From Ahrensia kielensis DSM 5890 (GTDB lineage Bacteria; Pseudomonadota; Alphaproteobacteria; Rhizobiales; Rhizobiaceae), in NCBI RefSeq assembly GCF_000374465.1, contig NZ_KB894533.1:1-64000 (forward strand): DNA of 64,000 bases, in the 5' to 3' direction. The translations under genes were made by a program, and so were the position numbers. The notes under the pieces were generated by a model. The model was not told the DNA's origin, ran no database searches, and worked only from the letters and a program-made list of their open reading frames with translations. Shown piece after piece: positions 54,393 through 63,879 of the stretch. The stretch's first letter is position 1; every line of letters starts with the position of its first letter.

Positions 54393-55658
54393 GTGAACCA
54401 TTTTGAATATAGAGACGGTGTTTTATATGCCGAAAACGTAGCCGTGACAGATATTGCTGCGCAGGTTGGCACGCCATTTTATTGCTATTCAACGGCGACC
54501 CTAAGCCGTCATTATAACGTCTTTACTAAAGCGTTTGAAGATGTGGATGCGCTTGTTTGCTATGCAATGAAAGCCAACTCCAATCAGGCGGTGCTTGCCA
54601 CATTGGCCAAGCTTGGTTCTGGCGCTGATGTTGTATCGGAAGGCGAATTACGCCGTGCACTCGCGGCCGGCATTCCGCCTTCTAAAATATTATTCTCCGG
54701 CGTTGGCAAAACGGCGCGCGAGATTGATTTTGCCCTTGAAGCAGGCATTCATTGTTTCAATGTGGAATCAGAGCCTGAACTTGAGATGATTTCCGCGCGC
54801 GCTGTCGCGCTTGGCAAAATTGCACCGATATCGCTGCGGATTAATCCAGATGTGGATGCCAAAACGCATCACAAGATTTCAACGGGCAAAAAAGGCGATA
54901 AATTCGGCATTTCCTTTGCGCGGGCACGTGATGTTTACAAACGTGCAGGGGCGCTGCCGGGCTTGAAGGTCGCTGGTATCGATATGCATATCGGTAGCCA
55001 AATCACGGATTTGAAACCGTTTGATGAGGCTTTTGGCCTTTTGACAGAGCTTGTCGAGCAATTGCGCAGTGATGGACATGATATCGAGCATGTTGATTTG
55101 GGCGGGGGCCTTGGCATTCCGTATAAAAACGACAATGCACCGCCGCCGCTGCCCGATGCTTATGCCAATATCGTCAAAGGCCATGTAAAACCTTTGGGCG
55201 TGCAGGTGATTTTTGAGCCGGGCCGACTGATCGCGGGCAATGCGGGTATTCTCGTAAGCGAAGTGATCTATGTGAAGCAGGCTGAAGACAAGAATTTTGT
55301 GATTGTTGATGCGGCGATGAACGATCTTATTCGCCCGACGCTTTATGAAGCTTATCATGAGATTATTCCGGTCAAACGGCCTGCCGATGATGCCAAACAT
55401 TTCATCGCTGATATTGTTGGCCCTGTTTGCGAATCTGGCGATTTTATCGCGCAGGAGCGTAATTTGCCAATGTTTGAAGCAGGCGATCTGATCGCTGTTG
55501 GCTCGGCTGGTGCTTATGGCGCGGTGCAAGCAGGAACGTATAATTCACGGCTTTTGGTGCCGGAAGTTATGGTCAATGATGATCAGTTCCATGTCGTGCG
55601 GCCACGCAAAACATATGAAGAATTGATTGCGCTGGATAGTATGCCAGACTGGATTTAA
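54393..55658 (+). CDS. lysA: Diaminopimelate decarboxylase
   Basis: LysA makes lysine from meso-diaminopimelate with PLP. The GTG at 54393 starts MNHFEYRDGVLYAENVAV and 421 residues. The PLP Lys is in YAMKANSNQAVL, and GIDMHIGSQITDL, HVDLGGGLGIPY, FEPGRLIAGNAG, and GPVCESGDF with the active-site Cys are present. It follows lptM by 15 bases, completing argH-lptM-lysA. Confidence 0.96.
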   Translation: MNHFEYRDGVLYAENVAVTDIAAQVGTPFYCYSTATLSRHYNVFTKAFEDVDALVCYAMKANSNQAVLATLAKLGSGADVVSEGELRRALAAGIPPSKILFSGVGKTAREIDFALEAGIHCFNVESEPELEMISARAVALGKIAPISLRINPDVDAKTHHKISTGKKGDKFGISFARARDVYKRAGALPGLKVAGIDMHIGSQITDLKPFDEAFGLLTELVEQLRSDGHDIEHVDLGGGLGIPYKNDNAPPPLPDAYANIVKGHVKPLGVQVIFEPGRLIAGNAGILVSEVIYVKQAEDKNFVIVDAAMNDLIRPTLYEAYHEIIPVKRPADDAKHFIADIVGPVCESGDFIAQERNLPMFEAGDLIAVGSAGAYGAVQAGTYNSRLLVPEVMVNDDQFHVVRPRKTYEELIALDSMPDWI

Positions 55659-55774
55659 GGCCATTTACCTGCTGGTGACAAAAGAGTTACCGGTTTTTAT
55701 TGTCTAAATGAACGAGTAGCCTCGTCTTTGCCGCTTTCTCTGCTATCTTTGTTAAAAATCGAGCGAGAGGACGC

Positions 55775-58399
55775 ATGGCGAAGCAATCTCCAAGTCAGCA
55801 AAACTGGGGCGAAGCAGCTCAAAAGCTGCGCGGTGCGCGGCTGTGGAGCCGTTTTTCGCTTGCGTTTGAACAATTAGCACCAGCGGCATTGCCGCTTGTT
55901 TTGGTTGTCGGTCTTTTTCTGATTGTTTCGTGGTTCGGCCTGTTTCGTTCGGTGGGCGACTTAACCCGTATTTTTATCGGCCTTGTCTTTACCCTAGCCG
56001 CATTGGCAAGTCTTTCGGCACTTCGAAAATTCAAAATGCCGACAGGGGATGAAATTGATCGTCGGCTTGAGCGCGACAATAGGCTATTGCACCAGCCGAT
56101 TACGGTGCAAGGCGATCCTCTGGCGATTGGTACGGATGATTTTGCTAGAACGCTTTGGGCATTGCATCAGAGGAAACTCGCTGGCCAAATTAGTGATGTT
56201 CAGGGCGTAAAAGCGCGCACGGATATTCCTGAGCGCGACCCGTGGGCTTTGCGTGCAATGGTGCCTCTTCTGCTTGTTATTGCCTTTGCCTATTCTTTTG
56301 GCGCGAAGGGCGGGCGCATTAGCGATGTGTTTTTCTCTCATAATAATGGAGAAGTGATCGCGGCACGCATTGATGCGTGGGTAACGCCGCCATCTTATAC
56401 TGGTGTTGCACCTATTTTCATGACGTCTGATATCAATGCGGAACGCAAAGAATTTACAGCACCAGAAGGCAGCAAGATTGTCGTGCGGGTTTCTGGCGGC
56501 ACGGGCGCCGAGCAAGTGACGTTTCCTAGTGTGGGTTCAGTTCTCGATGTTCTTGATGATGATTCGAGCCTCAAATCTGCGCAAGCACGGCAGTTTGAAG
56601 TTGTTGCAATGGAAAGCGGCCAGCTCAGCATTTTGCCGCAAGCTGACGCAAGCCCAACGCTCGGCGAGCAAGTTTTGCAGCAATGGACGCTGACCATTAG
56701 CGACGATAAGGCGCCAGAGGTTGCTTTTGACGGCGATGTTGAACGCGCTGTGAACGGTGCGATGACGCTAAAATATATTGCCCATGATGATTATCGTATC
56801 GCGAGCGGCGAAGCTTTGGTGACATTGCTTGATGAGCAAAGCGAAGATGCACGCCCGCTCTATGAAGCGCCTGATATTGCGCTGCGCCTGCCACGCCGCA
56901 ACGATGAAGGTAAAGCCAAAACATCGGTTGATTTAACCGAGCATCCTTGGGCAGGGGCGCGGGTAAATGTTCAATTGCGGGTCGAAGATGATCTGGGCCA
57001 AGCTGGCCATAGTGAAACGGTCGAAGCGATCCTTCCGGGCAGGCCTTTTTCCAATAAGCTTGCACGTGCACTTATCGAGCAACGGCGCATTTTAGCGCTG
57101 AATGCCAATAGTGCTGTTGCGGTTTATGAAATGCTCGATCTGTTTACGCTTTACCCTGAAGAAACGATCAATAATACGGTGCATTTTCTCGGAATTACGA
57201 CGGCAAAATCAAGATTGCGCTATGCCAATAATGATGATGATTTGCGCGGTGTCGTTGATTATTTGTGGGAAGTTGCACGCAATATTGAAGATGGTGGTTT
57301 GTCGGATGCCGAAAAGCGTTTGAAAGATGCGCAGCAGGCTTTGCGTGATGCGCTTGAAAGCGGTGCTTCGGATGAAGAAATCGAACAGGCAATGAATGAG
57401 CTACGTGAGGCGATGCAAGAATATTTGCAGGAGTTTGCACGCCAAAACCAAAACAATCCGCAAAATCAGCAAAGCCAACAAAATGCGCAGCAACTAGACC
57501 AACAAAGTCTGGATGAAATGCTTGATCGCCTCGAAGAAATGGCCAAATCCGGCGCGCGCGATAAGGCAATGGATATGCTGTCGCAGCTGAACGACATGAT
57601 GAATAATCTTCAGATGGCGCAGCCACAGCAAGGGCAACAGGGCCAGCAGAACCAAGCGCAGCAGCAAATGAATGAGTTGGGCGAGATTTTGCGCAAACAG
57701 CAAGAGCTGATGAACGACACGTTTCAGCGCAGCCAGCGGCCTGAGGATGGCGCACAAGAAGGTGAGCAACGCCAAGGCGATCAACCAGATGGTCAGCAGC
57801 CTGGCAATTCTCAAGAAGGCCAGCAACAGCCAGGGCAAGGGCAACAACCTAGGCAAGAAGGCGAACAAGGACAGCAAGGCCAGCAAGGCCAACAGCGCGC
57901 GCAAGGCGGCGCGGGAATAGAGGGCTTGGAGCCCGGACAGCAGGCGCTGCAGAACAGGCTCAACCAATTCATGGAAGGATTGGAAGGCATGGGCATTAAT
58001 CCGGGCGAAGAATTTTCTGATGCCGAACGTTCTATGGGTGAGGCTGGCGATGCGCTTGGTGAAGGTTCTGGCGATCAAGCGCTTAGCGATCAAGGCGAAG
58101 CGATGGATTCGCTGCGCCGTGGTGCGCAATCCATGATGGAGCAAATGGAACAGCAAGCGCAACAAGGCCAAGGTTCATCTAGCGAGCCTGGCGGTCAGAG
58201 CAAGGCGCAAGGTCGTGATCCGCTTGGCCGCCCGCAACGTTCATCCGGCCCTGATTTTGGTGATGATGTCAAAGTGCCTGATGAAATTGATGTGCGCCGT
58301 GCACGCGAAATCTTAGAGGCGATTAGGAAGCGCCTTGGTAACGGTGCTTTGCAGCAGCTTGAAAAAGATTATCTGGAACGGTTGCTCGACCTGAATTAA
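55775..58399 (+). CDS. TIGR02302 family membrane protein with Gln-rich region
   Basis: The 874-residue protein has two membrane helices near ~36-80 (LPLVLVVGLFLIVSWFGLF, FIGLVFTLAALASL), another near ~163-178, and a large extracytoplasmic part. Residues ~545-725 are very rich in Gln, with Asn, Glu, Gly and Pro (QQSLDEMLDRLEEMAKSG and runs such as GQQGQQNQAQQQ), probably disordered. The C-terminus EKDYLERLLDLN is well conserved in TIGR02302. The function of the family is unknown. It lies after lysA and its stop overlaps the convergent regulator gene by four bases. Confidence 0.9.
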   Translation: MAKQSPSQQNWGEAAQKLRGARLWSRFSLAFEQLAPAALPLVLVVGLFLIVSWFGLFRSVGDLTRIFIGLVFTLAALASLSALRKFKMPTGDEIDRRLERDNRLLHQPITVQGDPLAIGTDDFARTLWALHQRKLAGQISDVQGVKARTDIPERDPWALRAMVPLLLVIAFAYSFGAKGGRISDVFFSHNNGEVIAARIDAWVTPPSYTGVAPIFMTSDINAERKEFTAPEGSKIVVRVSGGTGAEQVTFPSVGSVLDVLDDDSSLKSAQARQFEVVAMESGQLSILPQADASPTLGEQVLQQWTLTISDDKAPEVAFDGDVERAVNGAMTLKYIAHDDYRIASGEALVTLLDEQSEDARPLYEAPDIALRLPRRNDEGKAKTSVDLTEHPWAGARVNVQLRVEDDLGQAGHSETVEAILPGRPFSNKLARALIEQRRILALNANSAVAVYEMLDLFTLYPEETINNTVHFLGITTAKSRLRYANNDDDLRGVVDYLWEVARNIEDGGLSDAEKRLKDAQQALRDALESGASDEEIEQAMNELREAMQEYLQEFARQNQNNPQNQQSQQNAQQLDQQSLDEMLDRLEEMAKSGARDKAMDMLSQLNDMMNNLQMAQPQQGQQGQQNQAQQQMNELGEILRKQQELMNDTFQRSQRPEDGAQEGEQRQGDQPDGQQPGNSQEGQQQPGQGQQPRQEGEQGQQGQQGQQRAQGGAGIEGLEPGQQALQNRLNQFMEGLEGMGINPGEEFSDAERSMGEAGDALGEGSGDQALSDQGEAMDSLRRGAQSMMEQMEQQAQQGQGSSSEPGGQSKAQGRDPLGRPQRSSGPDFGDDVKVPDEIDVRRAREILEAIRKRLGNGALQQLEKDYLERLLDLN

Positions 58400-58770
58400 G
58401 GTCGATCCGTTTCCAGCGCCGCTTTGACCGCTTGGCGAATATCGGCAAGTGAAAACGGCTTTGGCACGACATCAATGATGATCTTGGAAAGATCGGACGC
58501 ACGTTCACGCTGTTCGGCAAATCCGGTCATGAGCAATATTTTCAGATCGGGAAAATCTTTAACCGCGGTTTTGGCCATTTCGATGCCGTCCATTGCGGGC
58601 ATGCGAATGTCAGACAGAACCAGATCATATGCACCGTTTTTTTCGATGATCATCTCCAGCGCGACATCGCCGTCATCGGCTTGATCAACATCATGTCCGT
58701 CAAGCATCAGCGCACGCGCTGTGAATGTGCGAACAGAGGCGTCATCATCAACTACCAGCACTGTGCTCAT
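58396..58770 (-). CDS. cpdR: CpdR-like single-domain response regulator
   Basis: This 124-residue receiver has VVDDDASVRTFTARAL, phospho-acceptor Asp in LVLSDIRMPAMDGIEMA, and the Lys of VPKPFSLADIR. It has no output domain, and the tail is like CpdR, which in Caulobacter and Sinorhizobium switches ClpXP proteolysis of cell-cycle proteins including CtrA. The extended loop AEQRERASDLSKIIIDVV is as in rhizobial CpdR-type proteins near hpt. Its start directly abuts the hpt stop, so it is downstream of hpt in one unit. The name cpdR is by similarity. Confidence 0.8.
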   Translation of the reverse strand: MSTVLVVDDDASVRTFTARALMLDGHDVDQADDGDVALEMIIEKNGAYDLVLSDIRMPAMDGIEMAKTAVKDFPDLKILLMTGFAEQRERASDLSKIIIDVVPKPFSLADIRQAVKAALETDRP

Positions 58771-59319
58771 TCAGGCATCTCCTGTGACAATGCCTACAAA
58801 TGGTAATTCGCGAAATGCATGGGCAACATCCATGCCGTATCCGACAACAAAATGATCGGGACACTCAAAGCCGATAAAATCAGCGTTGAGCGGTGTTGCG
58901 GCTTTACGTTTAACGCGTTTGTCGAGAAGTACCGCAAAGGACACGGAATTTGCTCCGCGGCTCATCATTAAATCACGCGCGAAAGTTAGAGTTGTGCCTG
59001 ATTCAAGAATATCATCAACCAGCAGAACATCGCGGCCCTCAACGGAGCTTTCGATATCGCGCACCAATTTGGTTTCGCCCGCCTCAGTGCCTTTGCCATA
59101 GGTTGAGAGCATCATGAACTCTACTTCGGGTTCAAGGCCAACATCATGCATCGCGCGCACAAGATCAGCTGCGAAAATGAATGATCCTTTGAGAATCGAA
59201 ATCACCAGCAGGTCTTTATAATTGTGGGCGGCGATTTCGCGCGCAAGCTCAAGGTGCCGCACTGCAATTGCAGAGGCAGGAAAAAGGACGTCGATATTCT
59301 TGTTGCGCACAATCGGCAT
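58771..59319 (-). CDS. hpt: Hypoxanthine phosphoribosyltransferase
   Basis: This purine salvage enzyme turns hypoxanthine or guanine into IMP or GMP using PRPP. The 182 residues show VISILKGSFIFAADLVRAM and the PRPP loop VLLVDDILESGTTLTFA, and the C-terminal GYGMDVAHAFRELPFVGIV. It lies between an upstream membrane protein gene (stop 3 bases away) and cpdR, all on the minus strand. Confidence 0.94.
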   Translation of the reverse strand: MPIVRNKNIDVLFPASAIAVRHLELAREIAAHNYKDLLVISILKGSFIFAADLVRAMHDVGLEPEVEFMMLSTYGKGTEAGETKLVRDIESSVEGRDVLLVDDILESGTTLTFARDLMMSRGANSVSFAVLLDKRVKRKAATPLNADFIGFECPDHFVVGYGMDVAHAFRELPFVGIVTGDA

Positions 59320-59322
59320 TAT

Positions 59323-59883
59323 CTATTCCGCAAATGTAAGTTCAGCTTTATCTGAGTTACCTTTGCCAACGGGGAGGCTGTTTGTAAACATCAACCGCTC
59401 GCCAGGGTTAAGGGTTTCACCGCGATTAATGCGAAACATGCGCCGCTTTGTGGGATCATCGCCGATATGAACGATAACAGGCGGTAAAACACGAGCGACT
59501 TTATCGTTGTTTATAATGGTTGCTTCGATGGTCAAAACATCACTGCCATCGCGTGCGAGGCGGTTTGTGCTGATATTTTGAAATTGCAAAAGGGGCTGGA
59601 TTTCTGGCTGAACGATAGTGGGTTGCGCGTTTTCAAATAGAACATGACCACCGGCAAGATAAAAGGCGGTGACAGAACAAACCGCAGCGACAAGCGTGAA
59701 CATCGGCAGCGACATGCCGCTTTGCTTTTTCTTGTTCGGCATTTTGCCAAACACCGCAAGCTGCTCGTCATTGTCAGCATTATCTTCTTTTATGTTCGCT
59801 GATGTTGGCTTTTTTTCCGGCTGAGCGCCATCTTTTTGAACGGTCTCAAATTCGACATCAATTGCATCTTCTTTATTGGTCAT
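59323..59883 (-). CDS. Single-pass membrane protein with extracytoplasmic beta domain, unknown (186 aa)
   Basis: A charged N-terminal part of ~70 residues, rich in Asp, Glu and Lys, precedes one membrane helix (LPMFTLVAAVCSVTAFYLAGGHVLF, ~78-102). The C-terminal domain has NISTNRLARDGSDVLTIEATIINN and INRGETLNPGERLMFTNSLPVG, like the DUF3426 domain of MJ0042-type zinc-ribbon proteins found upstream of ftsE in rhizobia. The Cys-rich N-terminal zinc ribbon of that family is not present. The family's role is unknown. It is the first gene of the hpt-cpdR group and diverges from ftsEX. Confidence 0.72.
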   Translation of the reverse strand: MTNKEDAIDVEFETVQKDGAQPEKKPTSANIKEDNADNDEQLAVFGKMPNKKKQSGMSLPMFTLVAAVCSVTAFYLAGGHVLFENAQPTIVQPEIQPLLQFQNISTNRLARDGSDVLTIEATIINNDKVARVLPPVIVHIGDDPTKRRMFRINRGETLNPGERLMFTNSLPVGKGNSDKAELTFAE

Positions 59884-60051
59884 TAAAGTGTTTCCTGACG
59901 TCCAAGCCCAATCTTATGGAGCAAACATGGTTAATTGTTGGTTTCCGTTTGACGTGCTGAATGGCAGTTTATCGGTTTTACATGTTGAGGTGAAGGCAAG
60001 CTGTGTTAGTGAAAAGATGCAGATTTTCGATGATTCGGGGCAGTGGGCAGC

Positions 60052-60711
60052 GTGATCAAGTTTGAAAATGTTGGATTGCGCTATGGCATGGAAACGGAAG
60101 TCCTAAGGGATGTTTCTTTTGAAATTCCAGAGCGTTCGTTCCAGTTTTTAACCGGCCCTTCGGGGGCTGGCAAAACAAGCTTGCTTCGGCTTTTGTTCAT
60201 GTCGTTGCGCCCGACACGCGGTTCGATAAGCATGTTTGGCCGTGATATTGCGACGATTGAACGTCACGAATTGCCAATTATGCGTCGCCGTATAGGTGTT
60301 GTGTTCCAAGATTTTAGACTGCTCGACCATATGACAACATATGAAAATGTCGCGCTGCCTTTGCGGGTGCGGGGCAAGGACGAAAGTGGTTTTCGCAGCG
60401 ATGTTAGCGATTTGTTGAACTGGGTTGGGCTGGGCGATAAATTACATGCATTGCCGCCAGTTTTATCCGGCGGTGAAAAACAGCGTGTTGCCATTGCGCG
60501 TGCGCTGATTGATCAACCGGAAGTTCTTTTGGCCGATGAACCAACGGGCAATGTTGATCCGCATATGGCACGGCGTCTGCTGCGTCTTTTCCTTGAACTT
60601 AATCGTTCTGGCACAGCGGTTGTTGTTGCCACGCATGATCTTGGCTTGATGGAACAGGTTGATGCGCGAAGAATGATCCTCAACAATTCGCATTTGGATA
60701 TTTATGGCTGA
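60052..60711 (+). CDS. ftsE: Cell division ATPase FtsE
   Basis: FtsE with FtsX forms an ABC-type complex that controls peptidoglycan hydrolases at the septum. The 219 residues contain GPSGAGKTSLLRLL (Walker A), VVFQDFRLLDHMTTYENVALPL, LSGGEKQRVAIARAL, and LLADEPTGNVD (Walker B). I use the GTG at 60052 (IKFENVGLRYG), which matches the usual FtsE N-terminus, though the GTG at 60043 is in frame. It overlaps ftsX by eight bases. Confidence 0.94.
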   Translation: MIKFENVGLRYGMETEVLRDVSFEIPERSFQFLTGPSGAGKTSLLRLLFMSLRPTRGSISMFGRDIATIERHELPIMRRRIGVVFQDFRLLDHMTTYENVALPLRVRGKDESGFRSDVSDLLNWVGLGDKLHALPPVLSGGEKQRVAIARALIDQPEVLLADEPTGNVDPHMARRLLRLFLELNRSGTAVVVATHDLGLMEQVDARRMILNNSHLDIYG

Positions 60712-61672
60712 TACTCCTGTGAATGCGGAAGCAGAACATTCTGTGAAACCTACCCCGATTGTACCGCCCTCCAATATTGCAGGGCAGGCATTGTCGCTTG
60801 TTATTGCGATTATGTCATTTTTGGCATGCCTAACGGTTGGTGCTGTTTTGATGATCGATAAAAGCGCGTCGTCATGGCAAAGCCAAATTTCCCGTGAGGC
60901 CACAGTTCAAATACGCCCAGCACGTGATTTCGATATAGAAACGGCATTGGTGGAAGCGCAGGCGATTGCAGCAAGTTTTGACGGTGTTACCGATGCGCGT
61001 ATCATTGGGCTGTCACAAACGGCCACTTTACTAGAGCCATGGCTTGGCAAGGATATAAATTTAAGCGAGTTGCCGGTCCCGCGGCTGGTGGTCATTCGGA
61101 TTGATGAACGTAACCCGCCAGACTTTAAAGCAATTGGTACAGCGATTAATGAGGCTATTCCGAATGCTACATTGGATGACCATAGGGCATGGGTAGACAG
61201 GCTTGTGTCGATGGCAAACACAACAACCTATGTGGGCGTTGCTATTCTTTTGCTCGTTTTAACCGCGTTGGTTCTGACCGTTGTTTTTGCCACGCGCGGC
61301 GCATTAGCGAGCAATCATATTATTATTGAAGTGCTGCATTTTGTTGGCGCACGCGCCAATTTTATCGCGGGTCAATTTCAACGCCGGTTCTTCTGGATTG
61401 GCCTTCGCGGTGCGTTGATTGGCGGCGGCGCTGCGATCGCAATGTTCCTTATTTTTCAATTTTGGGCACAGCGCAATTTAACCACTGCTGAGGGCGTGCA
61501 GGTCGCTGTTCTGTTCGGTGATTTTTCCATCGGGATGGGCATTTTCATAGGCACGTTTTTTGTCATTGCGTTGGTTGCGGCTCTCACGACAATAACGGCA
61601 AGATTAACCGTTGTGCGCACGATTTATGAGATCGATGAGCAACGCGCAGACCCGTCGCGTCAATCTTATTGA
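60704..61672 (+). CDS. ftsX: Cell division permease FtsX
   Basis: This 322-residue protein has a cytoplasmic N-terminus, a first membrane helix at ~30-52 (SLVIAIMSFLACLTVGAVLMI), a periplasmic loop of ~130 residues, and three further helices (TYVGVAILLLVLTALVLTVVF, ALIGGGAAIAMFLIFQF, GMGIFIGTFFVIALVAALTTI), the FtsX layout. It is translated from within the end of ftsE, as is usual for this pair. Confidence 0.92.
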   Translation: MADTPVNAEAEHSVKPTPIVPPSNIAGQALSLVIAIMSFLACLTVGAVLMIDKSASSWQSQISREATVQIRPARDFDIETALVEAQAIAASFDGVTDARIIGLSQTATLLEPWLGKDINLSELPVPRLVVIRIDERNPPDFKAIGTAINEAIPNATLDDHRAWVDRLVSMANTTTYVGVAILLLVLTALVLTVVFATRGALASNHIIIEVLHFVGARANFIAGQFQRRFFWIGLRGALIGGGAAIAMFLIFQFWAQRNLTTAEGVQVAVLFGDFSIGMGIFIGTFFVIALVAALTTITARLTVVRTIYEIDEQRADPSRQSY

Positions 61673-61804
61673 TATAAAACATCCGTTTTCATTGGATTGA
61701 TCGGATAAAGGCCAAAATTGACCTGTTCTATACTTGATTTCAGCTTTATTAAAATAAGTTGAAACAGCGTGGGATGATTGCATGTCCGTGCAAGTCGAAA
61801 CATT

Positions 61805-62440
61805 ATGGTAGAGGCGAGGAAACGCAGCGTAACGGGGCGACTGCTACGGCTGTTCGCTTTTTTGTTGCTGCTGTCTGTGCTTTTATTGACCGTAGGCTTT
61901 GGCGTTTTTCTGACAAGCGTTGATCGGCATGCCCGTAATCAAAGCGTTGAGACAGCCGACGGAATTGTTGTGCTGACGGGCGGTTTTGCTCGGTTGGAAC
62001 CAGCCATACAATTGCTCCGTGAAAAACGCGGTGAGCGTCTGCTGATTTCTGGTGTTAACCGCAAAACCGACGATCAATTGCTAAAGCATGCTCTTGATAT
62101 CGAAGACAAGCTTTTCAACTGCTGTATCGATATTGATCAAGATGCATTGGATACCATTGGCAATGCATTGGGCACGGCCCATTGGGCGGCTTCAAAAGAT
62201 TATAAATCTCTGCTTGTTGTCACAAATGACTATCATATGCCGCGCAGTTTAATGGAACTTCGCCGTGAGATAGGCGATGTCGAATTATTGCCCTATGCGA
62301 TACGCAACCGATCTTCGGGACCGTTTACGATGGGTGAGCGGATTGGCCAATACCGTGTTTTGCTGCTTGAATATGGCAAGCTGGTTGCAACTTTTTTACG
62401 GGCAGCCTTGCAGGATGGCCGAATTCCGGCTTTGAAATAA
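61805..62440 (+). CDS. DUF218 (YdcF-like) membrane protein
   Basis: The 211-residue protein from the ATG at 61805 (MVEARKRSVTGRLLRL) has one N-terminal membrane helix (LRLFAFLLLLSVLLLTVGFGVFL) and a DUF218 Rossmann-type domain: ADGIVVLTGGFARLEPAIQLLREKRGERLLISGVN, then TIGNALGTAHWAASKDYKSLLVVTNDYHMPRSL. DUF218 includes ElyC/SanA/YdcF proteins acting in cell-envelope integrity. A TTG at 61778 is an alternative start. It follows ftsX, and ElyC-like genes next to ftsEX and plsC are common in rhizobia. Confidence 0.85.
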   Translation: MVEARKRSVTGRLLRLFAFLLLLSVLLLTVGFGVFLTSVDRHARNQSVETADGIVVLTGGFARLEPAIQLLREKRGERLLISGVNRKTDDQLLKHALDIEDKLFNCCIDIDQDALDTIGNALGTAHWAASKDYKSLLVVTNDYHMPRSLMELRREIGDVELLPYAIRNRSSGPFTMGERIGQYRVLLLEYGKLVATFLRAALQDGRIPALK

Positions 62441-62531
62441 TGACTGCATTTGTACTAGAGTGACGCAACCTTAACATTCAAATAGCTGTAACTTACAGCT
62501 ATATTGATCGCAAAACTGTCTGGGCTTATTT

Positions 62532-63320
62532 GTGACTGCACTTCGTTCCGCATTATATAATTTCGTTTTTTACTTTTCCACGCTGATCTATATGATTGTG
62601 CTGTTGCCGTTTTTCTCTATTGGAGAACGCAAAAATGCATGGTGGGTGCCGCGCTTTTGGGCACGCTCGAATCTGTGGTTTTTGAAAGTTATCTGCGGCA
62701 CAAAACATGAGGTGACAGGATTTGAGAATATGCCGGAAGGTGGCTATATTCTTGCGCCTAAACACCAGTCCGCATGGGATACATTTGCATTTGTGCCTTG
62801 GTGGCCGGACCCAGTTTATATTCTAAAACGTGAACTAAAATGGATACCACTGTTCGGGTGGTTTCTAATGCGCATGAAAATGATCGGTATTGATCGTGGA
62901 AGCCGCGAGACTGCGATTAAATCGATCAACAAGGGGGCTGGAGAGGCGATTAAAGATGGTCGCCAGATTGTCATTTATCCTGAAGGTACGCGTCGCCCGC
63001 CAGGTGCAGAGCCAGCCTATAAGGCCGGCATTTTCCATCTTTATGAAAATTTAAATGTGCCAGTGGTGCCGATTGCCCATGTTGCAGGCCTGTTTTGGCC
63101 GCGCCGTAAGTTTTTACGGTTCCCGGGCACAATCAAAGTTGAAATCCTAAAACCGATACCGCCTGGCCTATCGCGCCGTGAATTTATGGCTGCATTGATA
63201 TCGTCTACGGAAGAGGCTTGTGACCGTTTGTTGCTGGAGGTTTATGATGGGCCAAATCCACCGCCATTCCCCCCTATCGCGGAGGCGCGCATTGTTGAAC
63301 TTAAGAAGAGCGCTTCCTGA
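62532..63320 (+). CDS. plsC: 1-acyl-sn-glycerol-3-phosphate acyltransferase PlsC
   Basis: PlsC acylates lysophosphatidic acid in phospholipid synthesis. The 262-residue protein has an N-terminal membrane helix and KHQSAWDTF (H-X4-D catalytic motif), GIDRGSRETAIKSI and YPEGTRRPPG (glycerol-phosphate binding). The GTG at 62532 gives MTALRSALYNFVFYF. It overlaps the convergent cyclotransferase gene by 20 bases. Confidence 0.93.
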   Translation: MTALRSALYNFVFYFSTLIYMIVLLPFFSIGERKNAWWVPRFWARSNLWFLKVICGTKHEVTGFENMPEGGYILAPKHQSAWDTFAFVPWWPDPVYILKRELKWIPLFGWFLMRMKMIGIDRGSRETAIKSINKGAGEAIKDGRQIVIYPEGTRRPPGAEPAYKAGIFHLYENLNVPVVPIAHVAGLFWPRRKFLRFPGTIKVEILKPIPPGLSRREFMAALISSTEEACDRLLLEVYDGPNPPPFPPIAEARIVELKKSAS

Positions 63321-63828
63321 TATTATCGGCAACAGCTTGCAACCAATGGTCTTTAATGCCCAAGCTTTTTACATGGTCAGCGGTGTTTAGCACATAGTCT
63401 TCGTTTGGCCCCATGCCGCCGGCTGCACCACAAACGCGCTCAACGGCATCTTCAACCGATAGCCGTCCTGCATATTGTTCGTGGCGATGGTCGGCGACAT
63501 AGATGAGGCCGTCTACACGCTCACCGTCATCTAATGTGAGTTTGCCCATTCGTTCGAGATAAACATTCGTGACAAGCTCGCGTTCGCGTAAATAGGCTAT
63601 GACGTTATCTTTGTCATTTGGCGCAACTTTGAATGCTAAGCCAACACAGGCGCCGCCATTGTCGAGCCCCATCACAAGGCCAGGGCGTTCACGCGTGCCA
63701 CGATGTTCCCAAGACGTGATGCATAGCGAGCGGTGGTAGCCTGATAATCTGGCGCGGCGTTTTTCGGTAAATTTAAAACCGGGCTTCCACATTAAAGAGG
63801 CATAGCCGAACACCCATAGATCGTTCAT
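63301..63828 (-). CDS. ChaC-like gamma-glutamylcyclotransferase
   Basis: This 175-residue protein has LWVFGYASLMWKPGF, the substrate-binding YGSL-type loop of the gamma-glutamylcyclotransferase fold, then GLAFKVAPNDKDNVIAYLRERE, with the catalytic Glu in YLRERE. ChaC enzymes release 5-oxoproline from glutathione. The C-terminus GPNEDYVLNTADHVKSLGI is typical. Its 3' end overlaps the end of plsC by 20 bases in convergent orientation. Confidence 0.9.
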   Translation of the reverse strand: MNDLWVFGYASLMWKPGFKFTEKRRARLSGYHRSLCITSWEHRGTRERPGLVMGLDNGGACVGLAFKVAPNDKDNVIAYLRERELVTNVYLERMGKLTLDDGERVDGLIYVADHRHEQYAGRLSVEDAVERVCGAAGGMGPNEDYVLNTADHVKSLGIKDHWLQAVADNIRKRSS

Positions 63829-63879
63829 AATTCATCCAACTTTCAATCGTATTTATGCGTAACTGCAAATGGAGAAGTC

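Noticed and set aside
55819-57755. Long minus-strand open frames within the TIGR02302 gene
   Set aside because: They are shadows of a repetitive, Gln-rich coding sequence on the plus strand and lack family features.
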